Positions 31,526 to 41,618 of a stretch of DNA of 64,000 bases are shown in pieces. The stretch spans positions 46,667,291 through 46,731,290 of the forward strand of contig CP154956.1 of NCBI GenBank assembly GCA_039621445.1, given 5' to 3'. This stretch comes from Euglena gracilis. Its lineage: Eukaryota; Euglenida; Euglenophyceae; Euglenales. Both the position numbers and the translations under genes were made by a program. Numbering within the stretch: position 1 is the first letter of the stretch; every line of letters starts with the position of its first letter. Under the pieces are notes generated by a model that saw nothing but the letters and a program-made list of their open reading frames with translations, made no database searches and had not been told where the DNA came from.

Positions 31526-33129
31526 GCAGGCCAACCAGCCGGGCACCCTCCGCTTCAGCTGCCTGGTTTCCCTACACCCTGACTCCCCTCATTAGGCTTG
31601 CCGCCCCGTTCCCCACTGCACCGCCCCTCTTGCCGCACATCCTTCCCTCTACCCCCTCCCCTCCCCCCCTCCCCACGCAGGGGACTGACTGCTTACACAG
31701 CGTCGTTCCTTTGCCAGCTGCCATTCCCCTCTGCCTTCATATCCGCACCCTGACATTCCATGGGGCTCCCCCATCTGTTCACTGGCCTTCACTTTGAATA
31801 CCTCAAATCCAGTAGGCAGCGCCACTGGTCGGTGGATTCGGTTCGTCCGACCACCGTTTATGGCTAAAAAAAAATGTGTCATGGGCAGTTGTGGATCGCG
31901 AACGTTGTGGTTCGCGAACTGCTGGGAGCGAACTTTGCGGAGCCAAAAAGTGTGTCGATACATCGACGCACACATCGACACATCGACCGAATGGCCAGCC
32001 CAGAAGGATTGCCGAAAAACTGCAGTGTGCCACTGAAGGATCTCCTTGAGCTGGTAATCGCACAGCATCACCACGAGCCTGTTGTCCGCATTCCTTCGGC
32101 TGCGCACAACAGTGGTCTGCTGCACACCCACCTTTGCATTGACCCTTGGACGCAGCACACACTTTTGGTATGTCAATTTTCAATTTTGACAGGCCAACAA
32201 CTTTTTTGTGCTTCATGCTTCGTAACAGAAACCTACCCAAACCATCCCAAAAAAAACTCTCCGACCTCTCAACCAGGGACTCTGAAACTATTGTGAAACT
32301 AGGCAACGGCCTGCCACGCCAATGGCGTGATCAGTGGCTGACAGGTGCCCAGGGGTCCTCTGCATCTTCGTACGTGAGTGTTGACTCCACAGGAACAAAA
32401 TACCTGCCGCATCGGGGGCAGGGCACCTTGGTTTGCGTCCAGGCTTGGGCTCATGACCATGGCCATTCCATTCTCCTCTGTCAGCAAGAATAGAACACTG
32501 GGATATTTTACAGCATCATTGGCCGGGACCGCCAACCCCCAACCAGCCAACCCAGTGAGGGAGCCTGTTTGTCGGGCATTTCCTTGGCACGAAGCAGCAT
32601 GCTTCCCCAGGGCCTGCGATGTGACCAGGCCAATGCCGCCATGGGGAACCATTCCATTCCATTGGGAACCAATTGCATGGGGAATTTTTTGACTTTTTTT
32701 TGTGTGTAGAAACAGCCGAGTGCAACAAACCGCTGTAAAAAAACAAGACTTGTGGGCGGTTTGCGAAACAGTTTGGCCAGAATGGTGGAAAAACGAAAAT
32801 TATCACTTGATGCAGAATCCCAGCGTGGCCATGATGAGGTGAATCACTGACATGGCTGTGAGGAAGCTGGTACGCTGGCACTTCGAACATCCCAAGCTGG
32901 TGCTCTCCACAACAGGTTCTGCTCCTTCTTCCTGCCCACGTTCTAACACAACCACCTCGTCCTCAGTGGTGGAGGATGCTGCAGCCTCCATTGCCAATGC
33001 TGATGGAGACAGAAATAGCCAGAAATTACAAGGTGAAAAAAACTTGAGTGCTCTGCCACTGCTTCCGCAGCAGTGTTCTGTTGACCAACTTCCATATGGA
33101 CAGAGGCTGCTGCTTAAAGGGTCTCTTGT
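31526..33129 (-). repeat. Region X, left copy (unknown ORFs between LINE and module)
   Basis: Mirrors 37431-39058. Coding-like frames on the minus strand: 32803-33156 with EAAASSTTEDEVVVLERGQE and GCSKCQRTSFLTAMSVIHLI; 31803-32306 with SLVERSESFFWDGLGRFLL; and 31649-32176 with RSRRNADNRLVVMLCDYQLK then EILQWHTAVFRQSFW. A CPRCGRYFVPVESTLTYED segment lies between them in a further frame. The frames change often, so either introns or indels separate pieces of one protein with two CxxC clusters. I cannot name the family. At 31890-31990 there is a repeated CGATACATCGACGCAC-like tract. Confidence 0.45.
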
Positions 33130-34545
33130 GCGACACCTATTGCAAAGCAATTTCACATTGCACCAACTCGCAAAAACAAACCAGATTTTCTTCGCCGTAG
33201 AGCAACATGTCCGTCATATCGCTTCACCAGTGCAGCAGTGGCAACATCCGGTCAGAGGAAGGTACACGCAAGAGAAAAGCATCTCGTGAACCTCCCTCAG
33301 TAAAGTCTTCTGGGTCAAAGAATTGGGTACCTTGTGTCTGTCAGCACGGGCAGCCTTTGTGAGCCAGCTGCCTTTGGAGGGGAGCTGCCGCAGGCCTTCT
33401 TGTAGGAGCGTCATTCGCAAGTCCTGACACATTTCTGGGCATGAGGGTAACAGATTACCAGCAACCTCCGCCAACACTTCTGTGTCCATGGCTGGGGAAA
33501 CGTAAGTTCAAAAGGTTCACGCGAAAAGGGTGACAGCTAATTTCCCGTCGCGGGCAACCAGACCTCCTCCTCCTCTTTCAGATCCTCAACACTGAATCCA
33601 GCCAGACCTCCTCCTCCTCTAAATCCCCCCAGCCAGCCGTGGCTGGGCGTGGCTGGTCAGACCTCCTCCTTTTTTTTTTGTTAGCGAGCCAGCCGTGGCT
33701 AGCCGCAGCTAGCCAGATACCCTAGCTCCAGAGGGATGGTAGAGGTAGAGTAGAGGTAACCTCTACCTCTACTATCCCTCTATGTCGCCTCAACGTCAAA
33801 CTTTTAAGGAAAGTGGAGTATCAAAGAAAATTTTTGCCGAACGAAGGCATAAATTTTATGGGAGAAAAAAGAAATTACGCATTCTTGGCACACATCTCTT
33901 ATGGCAATTTTTGAAACCACCTGTCCGGATATTTTTTTCTGATTCCTAACCCAAATAAGATGCATTGAGATGCTAATTTGCCAAATTTGAGGCAGTTGGA
34001 GCCTTTTGTGGCCCTTATTGGTGCCAGTTTATGACATTTTATGGCACAGAGGAAGAGGTAGAGGTGGGTTCAGGCTTTGAATATAAAGTGTTTAAAACAG
34101 AAACATTCGCCCTTTTGATTAAAACACTAATATTTTTCGGGGCATTGTTTTAAACACTTCGCGATTCGCGAAAATGCAGATGCCTAATATGTAACTGGAG
34201 GGCTACGCATGGGGATGCATTTTTATCACACAAATTGGCTTCCTTCTTGCATACAGCCAACACGCAAAGGCCCATGGTGGGTTCAAGTTTTAAGAACAAG
34301 TTGCCACACTTCAAGTTACAAGTTTCAAGGTCAAGGTGTTTTGCTTTTGAAAGTTAAGTAAGTCGAAAAAAAAGTGAATGAACAACTTGAGTTTGAGGAG
34401 CTGCTGCAGAAGTTCATGGTGATTTGCTGCAAAAGTTATTGGTACCTTTGACTCCTTTCATGTTTCAGTTTTGCCTTGGAGGCTAGGCACAACGGGGGGG
34501 GGGGGGCAGGGGCTGGGGGGGCGAGCGCCGCGCGGCGGCCGCGGG
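33130..34545 (+). repeat. Repeat module, copy 2 of 4
   Basis: It has the same order of blocks as 5393-6930: CCTATTGCAAAGC start, antisense small ORF (33214-33489), CCAGACCTCCTCC tracts, TGGCTAGCC palindrome, GAGGTA palindrome near 33740-33780, A/T-rich part and poly-G end at about 34490-34560. It lacks the last part of the GC-rich tail seen in copies 1 and 4. Confidence 0.7.
33214..33489 (-). CDS. Small ORF of the module (91 codons), left-arm copy
   Basis: It starts MDTEVLAEVAGNLLPSCPEM and continues CQDLRMTLLQEGLRQLPSKG. The sequence is almost the same in the right arm (37058-37333). In the module copies next to the integrase ORFs the Cys codon TGT after CPEM is TGA, so only the palindrome-arm copies are open. 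After RHK the other frame (DPEDFTEGGSRDAFLLRVPS) also looks protein-like, so an exon may end at the AAG/GTACCC junction. Function unknown. Confidence 0.4.
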   Translation of the reverse strand: MDTEVLAEVAGNLLPSCPEMCQDLRMTLLQEGLRQLPSKGSWLTKAARADRHKVPNSLTQKTLLREVHEMLFSCVYLPLTGCCHCCTGEAI

Positions 34546-34558
34546 GGGGCGGGGGGGG

Positions 34559-34741
34559 GATTCGCGTAAAATCAGGAAAAACACGAAGTTGCCCCCCGGC
34601 GGGATTTGAACTCGCGACCTACCTCCCGTCACACGCTAACCACACGACCGCTATGCCATGGGGGGCGAGTGACGGAAGGTAGGTCGCGAGTTCAAATCCC
34701 GCCGGGGGGCAACTTCGTGTTTTTCCTGATTTTACGCGACG
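34559..34741. repeat. Inverted repeat with arms of about 70 bp around a tRNA-like head
   Basis: 34561-34633 and 34670-34740 are reverse complements except for a few bases. Both arms include TTCAAATCCCGCC, a TPsiC/B-box-like sequence, and the tail CGTGTTTTTCCTGATTTTA. The loop (34634-34669) holds the A-box-like half on the minus strand. Confidence 0.8.
34591..34666 (-). tRNA. tRNA-like sequence (SINE head or tRNA pseudogene)
   Basis: On the minus strand, 76 nt are closed by a perfect 7-bp pair GCCCCCC/GGGGGGC. It contains TGGCATAGCGG, close to the A-box consensus, and GAGTTCAAATCCC, close to the B-box consensus, at normal spacing. I could not fold a convincing anticodon arm, and the T-stem has a mismatch. 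The tail continuing to 34559 is repeated, so a tRNA-derived SINE or tRNA pseudogene is more likely than a working tRNA. Confidence 0.35.
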
Positions 34742-36029
34742 AGTAGAGGGAAGCAGTGACTGCTTTTCAGGAAGAGGGATTTTTTTTTGGTCCAGCCGGC
34801 GGGCCAGACAGACATTGGTCCGGCTTGACGGACGGCTGGCGAAAAAAACGCTTCTTCCGGACGGACGGCTGGGCGTCCAGCATTGGTCCGGCTGAAGAGG
34901 TCCGGACGGCTCGGACGGACGGACGGCCAGCCGCCCCCTTGGTTGTCTTCAGCAAGAATTGGTCAAAATAGGGCATTTTTCTGCCATTTTAGAAAACAAT
35001 CGTTCAACATCGGCAGACGACGCAAGACAAGAACACAACCTCAAAGCAAGCCGGGCCAGTGGAATCGAGAAGCCTGAAACAAGACCAGCCTTCCACCAAG
35101 AAATGGGGTTTTTTGAAAAAAACATGTGTTTTTTTTATAAAAAAACGTGCTTTTTTTTGACTTTGTTTTAAACGAAGTGCCAGCTATGGAGGTTAGGCAG
35201 TGGTGGGAGGGGTTGGGGGCTCCGCCCCTAAAGGAATTTCATGGAGAAACTTCACTGGTGAAGTTCACCGGTGAAGTTCACCGGTGAAGTTCGTCCATGT
35301 ATTTCCAATGAAGAGGGGGGGGGTGGTAGGGTCCTGCCCGAAAAACCCAAAGTTCACCGCCTGATCTCCTATGGTTGAAACATCCCAAATTTGGTGTCTT
35401 TCTCTGACCGAGGATGGGCAAAAAAAGCTGAAAATGAAGGCAAATTTTTTTTGCACTGGACCCTCAATGGCGTTTTTTTTATTTATTTATAAAAACGGGT
35501 ATTTTTTTACTTCGTTTTAAACGAAGTGCCAGCTATGCGTTAATGTTTCAGTTGCTGGGTTGACAAAAAAACCTGATTGAAAGGATTTTCTCAGATCTCA
35601 GGGCAAGGGAGGCTCGGCGCGCCGCTCGGGAGGGTCCGGGACCCCCCCCCCGCGGCCCCTGCGCGGCCGCCCGCGCGGCCGCCCGCGCGGCCGCTCGCCC
35701 CCCCATAGACCCCCCTCCCCCCCTGTGCCTAGCATACCCAAGAAAATTTTTTTTGTGAAAAATTGCGACTTTTTTGAGGCCTCAAAATGACCAAAATGAC
35801 TATTTTCGGATATAAAATGGCAAATTTAGGGGCCGCGCGCTCTGTGCACGGCCTGCACGCGGCCAAAAAAGCACTTTTTTGGTCAAAAATGGCCCAAAAA
35901 TGGCAAAAAAATGACCACTTTTTGGACCCGAAAATCACGAATTTTAGGTTGCGCGCCGCCCGCGCGGCTGCCCTCGGACCCCCTCCCCACCCCCCCCGCG
36001 CGGCTGCCCGCGCGGCTGCTCGCCCTCCC
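34742..36029. other. Spacer of the giant inverted repeat
   Basis: No gene seen. It holds GGACGGAC-rich DNA (34800-34930), a tandem GTGAAGTTCACCG repeat (about 35245-35295), two copies of TTTTAAACGAAGTGCCAGC (about 35165 and 35515), GCGGCC-rich DNA (35640-35700), and at 35740-36029 the tail of module copy 3, including AAATGGCCCAAAAATGGC. Confidence 0.5.
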
Positions 36030-37430
36030 CCAGCCCCTGCCCCCCCCGCTGTGCCTAGCCTCCAAGGCAAAACTGAAACATGAAAGGAGTCAAAGGTACC
36101 AATAACTTTTGCAGCAAATGACCATGAACTTCCGCAGCAGCTCCTCAAACTCAAGTTGTTCATTCACTTTTTTTTCGACTTACTTAACTTTCAAAAGCAA
36201 AACACCTTGACCTTGAAACTTGTAACTTGAAGTGTGGCAACTTGTTCTTAAAACTTGAACCCACCATGGGCCTTTGCGTGTTGGCTGAATGAAAGAGTGA
36301 AGCCAATTTGTGTGATAAAAATGCATCCCCATGCGTAGCCCTCCAGTTACATATTAGGCATCTGCATTTTCGCGAATTGCGAAGTGTTTAAAACTATGCC
36401 CCGAAAAATATTAGTGTTTTAACCAAAAGGGCGAATGTTTCTGTTTTAAACACTTTATATTCAAAGCCTGAACCCACCTCTACCTCTACCTCTTCCCCTA
36501 TGCCATAAAATGTCATAAACTGGCACCAATAAGGGCCACAAAAGGCTCCAACTGCCTCAAATTTGGCAAATTAGCATCTCAATGCATCTAATTTGGGTTA
36601 GGAATCAGAAAAAAATATCCGGACAGGTGGTTTCAAAAATTGCCATAAGAGATGTGTGCCAAGAATGCGCAATTTCTTTTTTCTCCCATAAAATTTATGC
36701 CTTCGTTCGGCAAAAATTTTCTTTGATACTCCACTTTCCTTAAAAATTTGACGTTGAGGCGACATAGAGGGATAGTAGAGGTAGAGGTTACCTCTACCTC
36801 TACCTCTACCATCCCTCTGGAGCTGGGGTATCTGGCTAGCCGCGGCTAGCCACGGCTGGCTCGCTAACAAAAAAAAAGCAGGACGTCTGACCAGCCACGC
36901 CCAGCCACGGCTGGCTGGGGGGATTTAGAGGAGGAGGAGGTCTGGCTGGTTTCAGTGTTGAGGATCTGAAAGAGGAGGAGGAGGTCTGGCTGCCCGCGAC
37001 GGGAAATTAGCTGTCACCCTTTTCGCGTGAACCTTTTGAACTTACGTTTCCCCAGCCATGGACACAGAAGTGTTGGCGGAGGTTGCTGGTAATCCGTTAC
37101 CCTCATGCCCAGAAATGTGTCAGGACTTGCGAATGACGCTCCTACAAGAAGGCCTGCGGCAGCTCCCCTCCAAAGGCAGCTGGCTCACAAAGGCTGCCCG
37201 TGCTGACAGACACAAGGTACCCAATTCTTTGACCCAGAAGACTTTACTGAGGGAGGTTCACGAGATGCTTTTCTCTTGCGTGTACCTTCATCTGACCGGA
37301 TGTTGCCACTGCTGCACTGGTGAAGCGATATGACCGACCTGTTGCTCTACGGCGAAGAAAATCTGGTTTGTTTTTGCGAGTTGGTGCAATGTGAAATTGC
37401 TTTGCAATAGTTGTCGCACAAGAGACCCTT
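36030..37430 (-). repeat. Repeat module, copy 3 of 4
   Basis: Mirror image of copy 2 with the same internal blocks; the GAGGTA palindrome is at about 36770-36815 and the TGGCTAGCC palindrome near 36830-36855. It is the inner part of the right palindrome arm. Confidence 0.7.
37058..37333 (+). CDS. Small ORF of the module (91 codons), right-arm copy
   Basis: Right-arm mate of 33214-33489, starting MDTEVLAEVAGNPLPSCPEM and ending CCHCCTGEAI. It differs from the left-arm copy at a few residues only and stays open. It could be the first exon of the region-X protein, which continues on the same strand from about 37390. Function unknown. Confidence 0.4.
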   Translation: MDTEVLAEVAGNPLPSCPEMCQDLRMTLLQEGLRQLPSKGSWLTKAARADRHKVPNSLTQKTLLREVHEMLFSCVYLHLTGCCHCCTGEAI

Positions 37431-38883
37431 TAAGCAGCAGCCTCTGTCCATATGGAAGTTGGTCAACAGAACACTGCTGCGGAAGCAGTGGCAGAGCACT
37501 CAATTTTTTTTCACCTTGGAATTTCTGGCTATTTCTGTCTCCATCAGCATTGGCAATGGAGGCTGCAGCATCCTCCACCACTGAGGACGAGGTGGTTGTG
37601 GTAGAACGTGGGCAGGAAGAAGGAGCAGAACCTGATGTGGAGATCACCAGCTTGGGGTGTTCGAAGTGCCAGCGTACCAGCTTCCTCACAGCCATGTCAG
37701 TGATTCACCTCATCATGGCCACGCAGAGATTCTGCATCAAGTGGTAATTTCCGTTTTTCCACCATTCTGGCCAAACTGTTTCGCAAACCGCCCACAAGTC
37801 TTTTTTTTACAGCGGTTTGTTGCACTCGGCTGTTTCTACACACAAAAAAAAGTCAAAAAATTCCCCATGCAATTGGTTCCCAATGGAATGGAATGGTTCC
37901 CCATGGCGGCATTGGCCTGGTCACATCGCAGGCCCTGGGGAAGCATGCTGCTACGTGCCAAGGAAATGCCCGACAAACAGGCTCCCTCACTGGGTTGGCT
38001 GGTTGGGGGTGGGCGCTCCCGGCCAATGATGCTGTACAATATCCCAGTGTTCTATTCTTGCTGACAGAGGAGAATGGAATGGCCATGGTCATGAGCCCAA
38101 GCCTGGACGCAAACCAAGGTGCCCTGCCCCCGATGCGGCAGGTATTTTGTTCCTGTGGAGTCAACACTCACGTACGAAGATGCAGAGGACCCCTGGGCAC
38201 CTGTCAGCCACTGATCACGCCATTGGCGTGGCAGGCCGTTGCCGAGTTTCACAATAGTTTCAGAGTCCCTGGTTGAGAGGTCGGAGAGTTTTTTTTGGGA
38301 TGGTTTGGGTAGGTTTCTGTTACGAAGCATGAAGCACAAAAAAGTTGTTGGCCTATCAAAATTGAAAATTGACACACCAAAAGTGTGTGCTGCGTCCAAG
38401 GGTCAATGCAAAGGTGGGTGTGCAGCAGGCCACTGTTGTGCGCAGCCGAAGGAATGCGGACAACAGGCTCGTGGTGATGCTGTGCGATTACCAGCTCAAG
38501 GAGATCCTTCAGTGGCACACTGCAGTTTTTCGGCAATCCTTCTGGGCTGGCCATTCGGTCGATGTGTCGATGTGTGCGTCGATGTATCGACACACTTTTT
38601 GGCTCCGCAAAGTTCGCTCTCAGCAGTTCGCGATCCACAACGTTCGCGATCCACACTGCCCATGACACATTTTTTTTTAGCCATAAACGGTGGTGGGACG
38701 AACCGAATCCAGCGACCAGTGGCGCTGCCTACTGGATTTGAGGTGTTCAGAGGGAAGGCTAGTGAACAGATGGGGGATCCCCATGGAATGTCAGGGTGCG
38801 GACATGAAGGCAGAGGGGAATGGCAGCTGGCAAATGAACGGCGCTGTGTAAGCAGTCAGTCCCCTGCGTGGGGAGGGAGGTAG
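37391..38883 (+). other. Region X, right copy (unknown CxxC protein pieces)
   Basis: Three + strand frames follow one another: 37391-37747 (GCSKCQRTSFLTAMSVIHLI and an acidic stretch TTEDEVVVVERGQEEG), a CPRCGRYFVPVESTLTYED segment near 38120-38175 in another frame, then 38239-38883 and 38369-38665 (RLVVMLCDYQLKEILQWHTA). Two CxxC pairs suggest zinc binding. Whether this is a transposon protein or a captured host gene cannot be decided by eye. A TGTCGATGTGTGCG repeat occurs near 38560-38590. Confidence 0.4.
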
Positions 38884-39058
38884 GGGAGGGGGTAGAGGGA
38901 AGGATGTGCGGCAAGAGGGGCGGTGCAGTGGGGAACGGGGCGGCAAGCCTAATGCCTGGCCGAGGCCATGTCCATTATTATTCGACGGAGTGTGAGGGGA
39001 GCCAGGGTGTAGGGAAACCAGGCAGCTGAAGCGGAGGGTGCCCGGCTGGTTGGCCTGC

Positions 39059-40300
39059 TCAGAAGGCAGCAACGGTGTGGCCCAATTCCTTGGTGATGAG
39101 GAAGGCACCAAGTTGGGCAGCTACCCCAGAGAACAGGGCCAAGGACAGACCCTGTTGCAGCTCAGCCAGGAAGACATTCCAGGCGCCACCGGAGGCAGTG
39201 GCGCCAAGGCGCTGCCGCAGTTCTCCCCAGACGCGTTGGCCGTCTCCCCTAAAGGAACCCCATACGATGAGGATCATGGGAGAGAACCGCGGACCTCGGG
39301 TTTGGCAGCGGCCTCCGTATTTGGCGGTCTTCCTAAGGGCTCTGCTGCGGAGTAAGTCCCACGAGGCGGGCAGGCTCCAGCTGGCACTGGGCGGGGAGGG
39401 GTGGTTGATGCCGACATCGATGGCCCAGGACGCAGCGCCAGACCAGTGGGGAAGGAAGATGTCCGCATCCGGTTTCTGGTCAGCGGCCACCGAGATCTCC
39501 AAAGCATGCGGGATACCTCGTGCCTGCAGTTGGGTCCCCAGGAAGTGGTGATGTTCCCACAACTTGTTCTTGTGGCAACACAAGGCATGGTCACCGAAAG
39601 GGTCAACGACCTGTCCGCAACCGAGGGGGCAGGGGGAACCGGCAAGGCTGAGGGGGATGATGGGCAACCCCAGGTGCCACTTCAGCATGAGGCGGAAAGA
39701 CGCACCGTCGACGGCAAATCCGGCCGCCTTGGATGGGCGGGCCCCGATCCAGCTTGAGCAGATAGAGTTATTTTGATGCTCAAAGCGAATCCGGTCCCAA
39801 TCATTGAGAGCGGACAGAAATGCCGGGCGTGCGGCCAGCCGTAGTTGTTCACTCCACCATGCTTGGTCGTGGTGGGAAGTGTCCTCGGGGCACAACGCAT
39901 CGCTTCCGATCCATTTCCAAACAGGTGCAAAGGCATCATCCAACCGTGTCCGTAGACCGGACAGAAGCTCTGACAGGCCATCAATCGGGGCCCGCGAGAT
40001 GTTGCCCAAACCCAGGGAGGTTGGTGCAGAGCAGGCAGCACACTGTCGACAGACAACCGTATGCCAAACCCGCCCTGGCGTAGGGGGAGAGAAGCCTGGG
40101 CCCATTGAGTGTCCGACACCGAGCAGTCTAGGATCTGTTGGAAGGTGGATCGGAGGCAACTGTCGGCACGAGACAGGAGATCTGTGAACGGGGCGCAGTG
40201 GGCACTGCGAAGCAGCGAGCTGAACTTGCATGCGTCGAAGCAGAAGCGAAGCAAGGACAGTTGTACCTGCGGGTCGCCTACCGAGCCCAGAAAGGTGCAC
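39059..40300 (-). pseudogene. L3 C-terminal half: CCHC and KPD endonuclease
   Basis: The frame carries CPLGCGQVVDPFGDHALCC (zinc-binding CCHC), DQKPDADIFLPHW and WAIDVGINHP. The KPD...D pattern is the hallmark of the restriction-like endonuclease of R2-group LINEs and is intact here, unlike in L1 and L2 (KRD). The protein ends normally with ITKELGHTVAAF. About 30 bp are missing near 40030 relative to L1, between RT thumb and this domain. Confidence 0.85.
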
Positions 40301-41361
40301 GCCTGTTCATTCTTGGATATGCAACTGTCCAATTGCTGCTGAAAAAAGGCGCGAGATGCCGGGTGGTGAACTGGAACACCCAAGACCGAGACGCCGGAGT
40401 CTGGCGCGTACGGGATGATGGATGCCCGTCGCAGCACCGAATCCTCGGGGAGGGAAGGAATATGCCGTGTTCCGGGACCCCAGACTGTGGTCTTCGTGAA
40501 GTTCAAAGAACAGCCCAGTTGGCCTAGGCCGTGGTGAAGTCCAGTCAGGGCACGGTTTGCCGTGGCGACGTCCGATAGGACGGATCCGTCGTCCAGGTAC
40601 CAGAAGCAGTTTCCCCTCCCAGGTGTGGCCAGGAGCGTGTCATGAATGGCCATGGCAAACAGAAGGGGAACAAGAGGGGCGCCTTGCTGTCCGCCCTCTG
40701 TGCTCCAAATCACATTGTCTCCCACAAACAGTCTGGTCGGCTGCAGCGAAAGGCGGCACCACTGCAGCAGGTGCGGCGCACGTCGCCGGACGGCGTCCAA
40801 GATGTCCGCCCGGCGGACAAAGTTGAACGCGTTGCGAATATCAACCTGCAGCAGCACCCAATCCGGGTTGTCTCCCCGTTCAAGAATAAGGTGCTTGAGG
40901 GAGATACCGATCTGCTCGCAGGCTTTCTTGCCGCCTAAGGCAGATTGCAATGGCCGCATGTTCATCTCAGCCTGCACCGTTTCTGGCAGTGCCGGCATGC
41001 ATTTTACTATCACCCGGCGGATGGTCTCCGCAACGGCGACCGGGCGGACTCCATCATCCTTCTTCCGAAGAGGGAAGAGGTTGGCTGAGCTCAGCCATTC
41101 TGCGGCCACTGGGTGTATGAACCCTTGCACACAGTGCTGCACTAGGTCATCGAGGGCCTGCAGGAGCTGGAGCGGACTCCCACTGTCGCCGTCACGTACC
41201 AGCTCGGCGAGATGAGCGGGGCGTAGGCCCGAAGGGCAAGGGGCGCTGCCGGGTGGGAACCCGAGGACGACTTTCCGGAGCGACGACAGGCGGTCCTCGG
41301 GGGGAGAATTGCCGTAGCAGTCGCAGTGTGCGGAGGCCAGTTGCCGTTCAGTGCAACCCAT
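39682..41361 (-). pseudogene. L3 reverse transcriptase
   Basis: The frame starts MGCTERQLASAHCDCYGNSP, with DRLSSLRKVVLGFPPG and LRPAHLAELVRDGDSG upstream of the fingers; motif A VDIRNAFNFVRR, motif B QQGAPLVPLLF and motif C WYLDDG follow. It is highly similar to L1 and L2. The frame runs past the RT thumb and then diverges from the endonuclease frame, so one frameshift splits RT from RLE. Confidence 0.87.
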
Positions 41362-41588
41362 GGGAATCCTGCTCCCTGTGGGTGGAGGGCTCGCAAGGCA
41401 GACAAGACTTCTTCTGAGTGGGGTTCGTGGATCCCCTTGCTAAGAAGGCGCTTGGCTGCTTTGGAAAAGGCGCCCTCCGTAACCAGCGAGCGCAGGCACC
41501 GGAGGAGGTGTTCGTCACAACCCCCGGTGGGTGGCTGGTCCAGTTCGGGGTCGGGTGATCGTTCCCGTTTGCGGGTCATGCGATCCAT
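41142..41588 (-). pseudogene. L3 segment between N-terminus and RT
   Basis: It contains PELDQPPTGGCDEHLLRCLR and GAFSKAAKRLLSKGIHEPHS, the segment where copies L1 and L2 begin. It is one frame away from the RT frame, which starts near 41361. Confidence 0.6.
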
Positions 41589-41618
41589 TCTGGTGGTCTC
41601 GCAATGGGAGAGTTCTGT

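Larger units (their letters stand above)
29010..41567. repeat. Giant inverted repeat, arms about 5.5 kb
   Basis: 29010-34545 is repeated in reverse at 36030-41567. Mirror positions add to about 70580 throughout: the LINE stop at 31523-31525 pairs with 39059-39061, the region-X ORFs pair at 31803-32306 and 38239-38883, and 33214-33489 pairs with 37058-37333. Outer borders share CGATCACCCGACCCCGAAC, beyond which the flanks differ. The spacer of about 1.5 kb is not palindromic as a whole. Confidence 0.9.

Noticed and set aside
34591-34666. Functional tRNA gene
   Set aside because: No convincing anticodon arm, mismatch in the T-stem, repeated tail and palindromic setting; kept only as tRNA-like.
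35250-35300. Possible CRISPR-like repeat (GTGAAGTTCACCG units)
   Set aside because: Units are contiguous, without unique spacers, and palindromic; a simple tandem repeat in a eukaryotic context.
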